From CADCVT01 sp035940955 (GTDB taxonomy: Bacteria; Actinomycetota; Thermoleophilia; Solirubrobacterales; Solirubrobacteraceae): a DNA stretch of 64,000 nucleotides. This document shows positions 58,456-64,000 of the stretch, piece after piece (positions within the stretch are counted from its first letter, which is position 1; every line of letters starts with the position of its first letter). The notes beneath the pieces were generated by a model. The model was not told the DNA's origin. It did not search any database and saw only the letters and a program-made list of their open reading frames with translations. The position numbers and the translations under genes were made by a program. The DNA is taken from positions 1 through 64,000 of the forward strand of contig DASZEJ010000158.1 of NCBI GenBank assembly GCA_035940955.1, given 5' to 3'.

Positions 58456-58558
58456 GACGACTCCTCGGTTGCGGTCTGACAAGCCTAGCCGGTGGGCTCG
58501 AGCACAAGGCGTCGATCACACGTCGAATCTCTTGTCAAGTTCGATCGGCGACCGTCCG

Positions 58559-59017
58559 ATGAAGGGCGCAGAGGCTCTCATGGACCGCTCCGACCATCAG
58601 CACCACGTCCGCCGGGTCGTCCTCCCTTCGGGGAAGACCATCGAGGTCGTCTACTTCGAGAACGAGCCGACGGCCGCGGCGCCGCGGGCGGCCGGCGTGC
58701 CGGCGCTGCCGCAGCCGGCCCAGACGCCGGACCTGCACCTGTGCGGGACGTGCGACTCGGACCTCGTCTACCCCGTGGAGTGGGAGGAGGCCGGCGCGAC
58801 GCACTGGGAGGTCGTGCTGCGCTGCCCCAACTGCGAGTGGAGCGGGACGGGCGTCTACGAGCAGCACGTCGTCGAGCGGTTCGACGAGGAGCTCGACCGC
58901 GGGACCGAGGCCCTGGTCCGCGACCTGAAGCGCCTGATGCAGGCGAACATGGAGGACGAGATCGAGCGCTTCGTGGAGGCGCTCGACGGCGACCACGTCC
59001 TCCCCGAGGACTTCTAG
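58559..59017 (+). CDS. Zinc-ribbon-type protein of unknown function
   Basis: A 152-residue protein. A basic-charged start (HHVRRVVLPSGKTIEVVYFE) and a Pro/Ala linker precede a zinc ribbon with CGTC and CPNC knuckles about 32 residues apart, and a long acidic C-terminal helix (VERFDEELDRGTEALVRDLK) that looks coiled-coil-like. ATG 58580 is an alternative start seven codons later. It is divergent from tatA. The role is unknown. Confidence 0.7.
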   Translation: MKGAEALMDRSDHQHHVRRVVLPSGKTIEVVYFENEPTAAAPRAAGVPALPQPAQTPDLHLCGTCDSDLVYPVEWEEAGATHWEVVLRCPNCEWSGTGVYEQHVVERFDEELDRGTEALVRDLKRLMQANMEDEIERFVEALDGDHVLPEDF

Positions 59018-59061
59018 AGCGCAGCGGTCAAGGTCGCCCGGACGGCGACCTCGATCTCCGA

Positions 59062-59082
59062 AGGCGCCCCCGGACGGGGCGG
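59062..59082. terminator. Possible bidirectional terminator hairpin
   Basis: GCGCCCCCGGACGGGGCGGC folds into a GC-rich stem between the convergent zinc-ribbon and polyprenyl-synthase genes. It lacks a long T-run on either side, so efficiency is uncertain. Confidence 0.35.
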
Positions 59083-60021
59083 CTAGCTATATCTCTCGAC
59101 CACTCCGTCGGCGACGAGCTCCAGGGCGCGTCGCTGCGGGAGGTCGGGCAGCTCGCGCTTGGCGTCGGCGACGATCGCCAGCGCCCGCTCGCGGGCTTCG
59201 GCGAGCGCTCCGGTGGCCGCGATCCGGTCGCAGAGCCGCTCGGCGCGCTCGGGTGAGTCGATCGTGCGCAGGTCGACGTCGAGCCCGGCCAGGATGAGCG
59301 GCAGCGTGACGGTGCCGTCGAGCAGGTCGGTGCCGCGGTGCTTGCCGGTGCGCTCCGGCGGGCCGCTGACGTCGAGGACGTCGTCGAGGACCTGGAAGGC
59401 CAGGCCGATGCGGCGGCCGAACGCCGCGAGCGCCGCGACCTCGCGGCCGGCGACGAGCGCGCCGAGCTCGCACGCGGCCTGGAAGAGCGCCGCCGTCTTC
59501 AGCTCGCAGCGCGCCAGGTAGCGCTCGACCGACACCGTGGAGTCGAACGCGTCCTCGCGCTGGAGGAGCTCGCCGCGCGCGAGCGCCGAGGACGCCCGCG
59601 ACAGCGCCCGGATCTGCTCGGCGTCGCCGTTGCCCGCAAGCTCGGCGAACGCGCGCGAGAAGAGCAGGTCGCCGGTGGCGGTCGCCATCAGCCGCCCCGC
59701 GTTCGCGACGACGGTCGGGCGGCCGCGGCGCAGCGGGGCGGCGTCGAGCACGTCGTCGTGGACGAGCGTCGCCGCGTGGACCAGCTCGACCGCGGCCGCC
59801 GCGCGCACGACGGCGTCCGACTCCACGCCCGCCACGATGAGCACGAGCAGCGGGCGCAGGCGCTTGCCGCCCGCGGCGATCGTCGCGCCCGCGTGGGACG
59901 CCAGCACCGCACCGTGCCCGCCGGCCGCCACGGCCAGCCGCGCCTCGACGGCGGCGAGGAGCGGGACGACGTGGGCCCCGCCCGCCTTCACCACCCGCGC
60001 GACCGCCGGGTCGGCGGTCAC
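59083..60021 (-). CDS. Polyprenyl (probably menaquinone side-chain) diphosphate synthase
   Basis: A 312-residue trans-isoprenyl diphosphate synthase. The first Asp-rich motif is ATLVHDDVLD near residue 84, the second is AFQVLDDVLDV near 212, with GGKRLRPLLVL upstream. The family makes C35-C50 chains. Overlap (GTGA) with the menG-like methyltransferase indicates a menaquinone side-chain role, consistent with the neighbouring bc complex. Confidence 0.88.
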   Translation of the reverse strand: MTADPAVARVVKAGGAHVVPLLAAVEARLAVAAGGHGAVLASHAGATIAAGGKRLRPLLVLIVAGVESDAVVRAAAAVELVHAATLVHDDVLDAAPLRRGRPTVVANAGRLMATATGDLLFSRAFAELAGNGDAEQIRALSRASSALARGELLQREDAFDSTVSVERYLARCELKTAALFQAACELGALVAGREVAALAAFGRRIGLAFQVLDDVLDVSGPPERTGKHRGTDLLDGTVTLPLILAGLDVDLRTIDSPERAERLCDRIAATGALAEARERALAIVADAKRELPDLPQRRALELVADGVVERYS

Positions 60022-60704
60022 TCCCGCGTCCCGTGATGGATGGCGATGATCCCGCCCGCCGTCAGGACCCAGCCCACGTCGCGCAGCCCGGCCGACGCCA
60101 TGATCGCGGCGAGCCCGCGCGCGTCCGGGAAGCGCTTCACGGACGCAGGCAGGTACGTGTAGGCGTCGGGGTCGCCGGCGAGCCGGCCGAGCGCCGGGAC
60201 CGCCCGGTCGAACCACAGCCGGAAGAACGTCGACAGCGGCGGCCGGGTCGGGGTCGTGATCTCGAGCACGACGACGCGCCCGCCGGGCCGCACGACGCGC
60301 GCCATCTCGCTCAGCCCGAGCCGCAGGTCGCCGAAGTTGCGCGCGCCGAACCCCACCGTCGCGGCGTCGAACGAGCCGTCGGGATACGCGAGCGCCTGCG
60401 CGTCCCCGGCCTCGAACGTCAGCCCGGGCGCCTTCGCGCGCGCCAGCTCGAGCATCCGCTCCGAGAAGTCCATCCCCACGACCTCGGCCCCGCGCGACGC
60501 CAGCTCGACCGCGAGGTCGCCGGTCCCCGTCGCGACGTCGAGCGCCCGCGTCCCCGGCCCGACCCGCGCGAGGTCCGCGGCGCGCGCGCGCCAGCGGTGG
60601 TGCAGCCCGGCGGTCATGACCCCGTTCATGAGGTCGTACACGCCGGCGATCCGGTCGAACATCGCCCGGACCTGCTGGTCCGGCAGCCGGCCCGAGGCCG
60701 TCAC
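60018..60704 (-). CDS. menG: Demethylmenaquinone methyltransferase
   Basis: A 228-residue class I SAM methyltransferase of the UbiE/MenG group. FDRIAGVYDLMNGVMTAGLH matches the family start, LDVATGTGDLAVELAS binds SAM, FGARNFGDLRLGLSEMARV and GRVVVLEITTPTRP are typical. It performs the last step of menaquinone synthesis. It overlaps qcrC and the prenyl synthase by four bases each, linking quinone supply to the cytochrome bc complex. Confidence 0.9.
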   Translation of the reverse strand: MTASGRLPDQQVRAMFDRIAGVYDLMNGVMTAGLHHRWRARAADLARVGPGTRALDVATGTGDLAVELASRGAEVVGMDFSERMLELARAKAPGLTFEAGDAQALAYPDGSFDAATVGFGARNFGDLRLGLSEMARVVRPGGRVVVLEITTPTRPPLSTFFRLWFDRAVPALGRLAGDPDAYTYLPASVKRFPDARGLAAIMASAGLRDVGWVLTAGGIIAIHHGTRE

Positions 60705-61453
60705 TCGTTGACCGAGGTGCCCCGCAGCTGCGCCAGGAACTCGACCATGGCGTCGAACTGGTCGGGCGGGACCTCGGTGAAGGCGGGCATCGGCGCCGTC
60801 GGGTTGATCAGCGTCCGTGCGATCGCCTGGCGCGGGAGCCGCTCGCCGATCTCGGTGAGCGGCGGCCCCGGGCCGTCGTTGCCGTTCTCGCCGATCTTGT
60901 GGCAGCCCAGGCAGCCGGACTGCGCGACGACCTGCTTGCCCTCCTCGAACGTCTCGAGCTTCTCGCCGCCCTCCGCGATCAGCGCCGCGGGCGGCTCCAT
61001 CTCGATCGCGGTCGGCGAGCCGGCGTTCGCGCCGAGGTAGGTCAGGTAGGCGATCGCGATGATCGTGAAGATGCCCGCCGCGGTGGCGATCGGCCGGCGC
61101 TCCGGCCGGCGCTCGGCGTTGCGGTCGTAGAACGGCAGCAGGAACAGCAGGATCATGCAGATCGTCGGGATGCCGATCGTGGCGAGCGGCACCAGCGACG
61201 CCGGCTTGATGACCCGCAGCAGCTCGAAGAGGAAGAAGAAGTACCACTCGGGCCGCGGGACGTAGGTGGTCGTCGTCGGGTCGGCCTTCGGGCCCAGCTC
61301 GGCGCCGAGCACCAGCGCCATCATCACGATCGAGAAGATCGTGATGCACGCCATGATCGAGTCCTTGGCGACCGCGTACGGGAAGAACGGCTTGCCCTGC
61401 GCCTTGAGGAGCGAGTAGTCGCGGAGGTACTGCTCCTTCTCCTGACGGTTCAC
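60701..61453 (-). CDS. qcrC: Cytochrome b C-terminal half (subunit IV) fused to cytochrome c
   Basis: A 250-residue membrane protein. The first half is subunit IV-like, with FFPYAVAKDS, then PRPEWYFFFLFELLRVIK with the PEWY quinol-site motif and three helices. The second half is an exported c-type heme domain with SGCLGCHKIG (CxxCH) and the distal Met region PTAPMPAF. The fusion of subunit IV to cytochrome c is the Bacillus QcrC type. It works with qcrB and qcrA upstream as a menaquinol-cytochrome c reductase. Confidence 0.88.
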   Translation of the reverse strand: MNRQEKEQYLRDYSLLKAQGKPFFPYAVAKDSIMACITIFSIVMMALVLGAELGPKADPTTTTYVPRPEWYFFFLFELLRVIKPASLVPLATIGIPTICMILLFLLPFYDRNAERRPERRPIATAAGIFTIIAIAYLTYLGANAGSPTAIEMEPPAALIAEGGEKLETFEEGKQVVAQSGCLGCHKIGENGNDGPGPPLTEIGERLPRQAIARTLINPTAPMPAFTEVPPDQFDAMVEFLAQLRGTSVNE

Positions 61454-61457
61454 GGCG

Positions 61458-62261
61458 CTACCGCTCTTCCGTCTTCAGCTCGTCGGTCTCCTGCGCCTTC
61501 AGCCACGGCGGAGCCGTCGTGCCGAGCTTGGCGACCAGGTACAGGTGGGCGCCGATCAGCGCGGCGATGAGCCCGGGCACCAGCAGCATGTGGATGGCGT
61601 AGAACCGCGACAGCGTCGTCGCGTTGAAGTCCGGCCCGCCGAGCAGGAAGTCGGAGAGGTACGGGCCGACCAGCGGGCCGGTGCCGTTGATGTTCACGCC
61701 CACGATCGTCGCCCAGTACGACCGCTGGTCGAACGGCAGCAGGTAGCCGGTGAACGACATGACGAACGTGAGGATCAGCAGCACGACGCCGATCACCCAG
61801 TTCAGCTCCCGCGGGTACTTGTAGGCGCCGAAGAAGAACGTCCGCGCCATGTGGAGCATGATCAGGATGACCATCACCGACGAGCCCCAGCGGTGCATGC
61901 CGCGGACGAACTCGCCGAGGAAGACCTCGTTGGTGAGGTGCCGGACCGACTCGTACGCCTCGTTGGCCGACGGGCGGTAGTACATCGCCAGGAAGACGCC
62001 GGTGATCGCCTGGCTGAGGAACGCGAACATCGTCGCCGAGCCGAGCGTGTAGAACCAGTTGGTCCCCTTCGGGACCTTGCGGAACATCAGCCACCGGCCG
62101 GCGCCCGACAGCGACGTGCGCTCGTCGATCCAGTCGACCGCGGTGATCCCCGCCTCCTTGGCGTGGTCGAGCGGGCCGAGCTTCTCGGTCTGGCCGGGGC
62201 GGGCGGGGCGCGGCTGGAACTGCGGCGGGATCGGCGGCTTCGGGAGCTTGAGCTTCGGCAT
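61458..62261 (-). CDS. qcrB: Cytochrome b6-type N-terminal half of the bc complex
   Basis: A 267-residue protein with about 60 Pro-rich cytoplasmic residues and four helices. Heme-ligand histidines are in GMHRWGSSVMVILIMLHMAR (near residue 121) and in FYAIHMLLVPGLIAALIGAH (near 220). SFTGYLLPFDQRSYWATIVG is the typical loop. It is the b6-like half of a split cytochrome b, with the other half in qcrC four bases downstream. Confidence 0.92.
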   Translation of the reverse strand: MPKLKLPKPPIPPQFQPRPARPGQTEKLGPLDHAKEAGITAVDWIDERTSLSGAGRWLMFRKVPKGTNWFYTLGSATMFAFLSQAITGVFLAMYYRPSANEAYESVRHLTNEVFLGEFVRGMHRWGSSVMVILIMLHMARTFFFGAYKYPRELNWVIGVVLLILTFVMSFTGYLLPFDQRSYWATIVGVNINGTGPLVGPYLSDFLLGGPDFNATTLSRFYAIHMLLVPGLIAALIGAHLYLVAKLGTTAPPWLKAQETDELKTEER

Positions 62262-62264
62262 GGG

Positions 62265-62942
62265 CTAGGTCCCCGGGAGCTTGCGCTGGGTCGGTCGCGA
62301 CGGGTACAGGTACTGGCCCACCCCGTCGAGGTCCTCGCCGGGGTAGCGCGGCGAGAAGCGCCGCAGCTCGGAGTTGACGGAGAAGCGCGGGCCGACCTCG
62401 ACGGTGCCGTCCTCGGCGACGCGCGTGTAGAAGCGGTCGAGCGGGCGGACGGGCGGGCCGCCGGTGACCGCGCCGCGGAAGTCGTACACGCCGCCGTGGC
62501 ACGGGCAGATGAAGCGCTCGGACGCCGGGACGTACCGGACGGGGCAGCCGAGGTGCATGCAGCGCGTGGAGATCGCGACGACGCGGTTGTACTCGTCGGC
62601 CTTCTCGGTGTCGACCTTGTCGTTGCGCTTGCGCATGTAGACCGTGGTCTGGCCGACGACGCCGATGCCCTCGGTCTCGACGATCACCTTGGGGACGTAC
62701 TCGTCGGTCGGGAAGTCGTCGAAGCTGCCGACCGGCTGCCACTCGACCTCGCGCTCCTCGAAGATCGGCCCGAGCGCGAACCCGAGGGCGGGGAGCGCGA
62801 TCGCCGACACGGCCGCCGCGCCCGCGACGTGGGCGGTGGCGGTCATGAAGCGCCGGCGCGTGACGGTCTCGCCCTCGAACGCGCCCGGGTACTGCCGGTC
62901 GGCGGTGTACTTGGACTTGGACGTGAGGTGGCGGTCGGGCAC
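62265..62942 (-). CDS. qcrA: Rieske [2Fe-2S] subunit of the bc complex
   Basis: A 225-residue protein. The N-terminus holds a twin-arginine-like VTRRRFMTATAHVAG followed by a membrane helix (about 40-58). The cluster-binding motifs are CMHLGCPVRY and CPCHGGVYDF. The middle VGQTTVYMRKRNDK is an insertion of the type seen in Gram-positive Rieske proteins. It is first in the qcrABC operon and a probable Tat client of the tatAC genes at 57-58 kb. Confidence 0.92.
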   Translation of the reverse strand: MPDRHLTSKSKYTADRQYPGAFEGETVTRRRFMTATAHVAGAAAVSAIALPALGFALGPIFEEREVEWQPVGSFDDFPTDEYVPKVIVETEGIGVVGQTTVYMRKRNDKVDTEKADEYNRVVAISTRCMHLGCPVRYVPASERFICPCHGGVYDFRGAVTGGPPVRPLDRFYTRVAEDGTVEVGPRFSVNSELRRFSPRYPGEDLDGVGQYLYPSRPTQRKLPGT

Positions 62943-62987
62943 GGGTCAGCGGGTCCGTCGGGGCCGGGAAATCTACCGTCCCCGACG

Positions 62988-63281
62988 TTACGACGGCGTG
63001 AACCCCGTCACGCTCAGCCGGCGCGCGGTGGCGCGCCACGATGCCTCGGCGTCGCCCTGGCGCCCCTCCGCGGCGGCGCGCGCGCAGTCGGAGATGAGGT
63101 CGGCCAGCGCGCGGATCGCCTCGAGGTCGCCGGTCTCCGCCAGGCGCTCCAGCCCGGCGGCGTAGAGGCGGTCGCCGTCGAGGAGGGCGAGGTCGGGATC
63201 CGCGGGGGGCGGACCGTAGTGCAGGTCGTGGCCCGCGCGGGCGAGGCGCAGGGCCTCGGCCCGGGCGGCGGCGGCGCTCAC
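62988..63281 (-). CDS. Small helical protein of unknown function
   Basis: A 97-residue soluble protein, Ala/Arg/Leu-rich and helical (AEALRLARAGHDLHYGPPPA, DLEAIRALADLISDCARAAA). There is no motif beyond this. The GTG start overlaps the hemL stop (GTGA), and it sits 45 bases before qcrA. Placement between heme synthesis and cytochrome genes hints at a link, but this is inference. Confidence 0.6.
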   Translation of the reverse strand: MSAAAARAEALRLARAGHDLHYGPPPADPDLALLDGDRLYAAGLERLAETGDLEAIRALADLISDCARAAAEGRQGDAEASWRATARRLSVTGFTPS

Positions 63282-64000
63282 GCGATGTCGGCGAACGCGG
63301 CGGCCGCCACCTCGAGCGTGCGCTCGACGTGCTCGGGGCCGTGCGCCAGCGACGGGAACCACGCCTCGTACGCCGAGGGCGGCGCGTAGACGCCGCGGGC
63401 GAGCAGCGCGCGGCACCAGGCCGCGTAGGCCTCGTGGTCGGTCCGCTGGGCGGCCGCGTAGTCGCGCACGGGCTCCTCGGCGAAGAAGACGGTCAGGAGG
63501 CCGGGGACCGTCGGCACCTGCACCGGCCGGTCGCCGGCCGCCTCGCGCAGCCCCGCGGCGAGCGTGTCGGTGACGTGGGCCAGGCGCGCGTACGCCTGCT
63601 CGTCGAGCATCGACAGTGCGGTCAGCCCGGCCGCCACCGCCAGCGGGTTCCCCGACAGCGTGCCGGCCTGGTAGACGTCGCCGGCCGGCGCGATCCGCTC
63701 CATGAACTGCTGCGGCCCGCCGTACGCGGCGGCGGGCAGCCCGCCGCCGAGCACCTTGCCGAGCACGACGAGGTCGGGCTCGACGCTCGTCAGCTCCTGC
63801 GCGCCGCCGCTCGCGACGCGGAAGCCGGTGATGACCTCGTCGAACACCAGCAGCGCGCCGGTCGCGCTCGCGCGGTCGCGCAGCAGCTCGAGGAACCCGG
63901 CCTCGGACGGGACGAGGCCCATGTTGGCCGGGAACGGCTCGGCGAGGATCGCGGCGAGCTCGTGGGCCTCGAGGGCGGCGTCGAGGGCGGCGGGGTCGTT
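63278..64000 (-). CDS. hemL: Glutamate-1-semialdehyde 2,1-aminomutase (partial)
   Basis: The C-terminal 240 codons of a class III PLP aminotransferase, open to the window edge. LVFDEVITGFRV carries the cofactor Asp and VVLGKVLGGGLPAAAYGG the PLP lysine. The later AGTLSGNPLAVAAGLTAL and GVYAPPSAYEAWFPS (the GSAM-specific end) support hemL rather than another aminotransferase. It makes 5-aminolevulinate for heme, needed by the cytochromes encoded next to it. Confidence 0.9.
   Translation of the reverse strand, partial: NDPAALDAALEAHELAAILAEPFPANMGLVPSEAGFLELLRDRASATGALLVFDEVITGFRVASGGAQELTSVEPDLVVLGKVLGGGLPAAAYGGPQQFMERIAPAGDVYQAGTLSGNPLAVAAGLTALSMLDEQAYARLAHVTDTLAAGLREAAGDRPVQVPTVPGLLTVFFAEEPVRDYAAAQRTDHEAYAAWCRALLARGVYAPPSAYEAWFPSLAHGPEHVERTLEVAAAAFADIA

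Overview
The window is very GC-rich, gene-dense, and full of GTG starts and 4-base GTGA/ATGA overlaps. Several gene orders fit a deep-branching actinobacterium, probably class Thermoleophilia (Solirubrobacter/Conexibacter-like). These are rpsF-ssb-rpsR-rplI followed by dnaB and purA; a split cytochrome bc complex (Rieske, b6-like, subunit IV fused to cytochrome c) beside menaquinone genes; and tatA/tatC. The lineage is an inference from layout and protein character, not from a search.

Layout. 1-3.2 kb: the end of an IS982-like transposase, an MMPL exporter, a broken MFS gene and a RidA protein. 3.2-7.5 kb: a PLP decarboxylase, tRNA-Arg(CCT), a small secreted protein and a GTPase operon with one broken member. 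7.6-13.6 kb: a dehydrogenase/oxidoreductase pair, an MBOAT-SGNH O-acylation pair, a frameshifted SGNH lipoprotein and a GST-like reductase. 13.6-30.9 kb: pyrE, an L,D-transpeptidase, a CPBP/HAD/mannosyltransferase operon, MscS, PBP1A, thiL, a sortase, an M28-like membrane protein, a two-component system with HtrA, an IMPase-like protein and otsA. 30.9-36.4 kb: the conserved ribosomal/replication block. 36.4-43.9 kb: a small insertion module, an RDD protein with a duplicated start region, sugar-nucleotide genes, a class IV aminotransferase and pcm. 43.9-49.2 kb: a CHASE2 adenylate cyclase coupled to a cyclic-nucleotide-sensing HD-GYP protein, an FAD oxidoreductase and a DapA-family aldolase. 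49.2-56.4 kb: an integrated element in tRNA-Lys(CTT). 56.4-64 kb: a TPR protein, tatC, tatA, a polyprenyl synthase, menG, qcrCBA and partial hemL.

The most unusual content is in four places. (1) A ~7.1-kb integrative element is bounded by a perfect 46-bp repeat of the tRNA-Lys 3' half. It carries an integrase, an excisionase-like protein, a replication-relaxation-like protein, a 153-bp hairpin region and cargo that includes a TOPRIM protein broken by two compensating frameshifts. (2) A ~1.09-kb two-gene module sits at the 3' end of purA between perfect 27-bp direct repeats, with a palindromic operator and no recombinase of its own. (3) A 56-bp tandem duplication of the RDD gene's translation start makes two stop-start-coupled 19-codon mini-ORFs. 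(4) Structured or repetitive DNA lies inside the ssb-rpsR and rplI-dnaB intervals.

Several genes (dnaB, purA, an oxidoreductase at 39 kb, pcm, mscS) have a TANNNT hexamer only 7-9 bases before the start codon, which suggests leaderless transcripts. A number of genes carry single-base frameshifts; from sequence alone I cannot tell true decay from assembly error.
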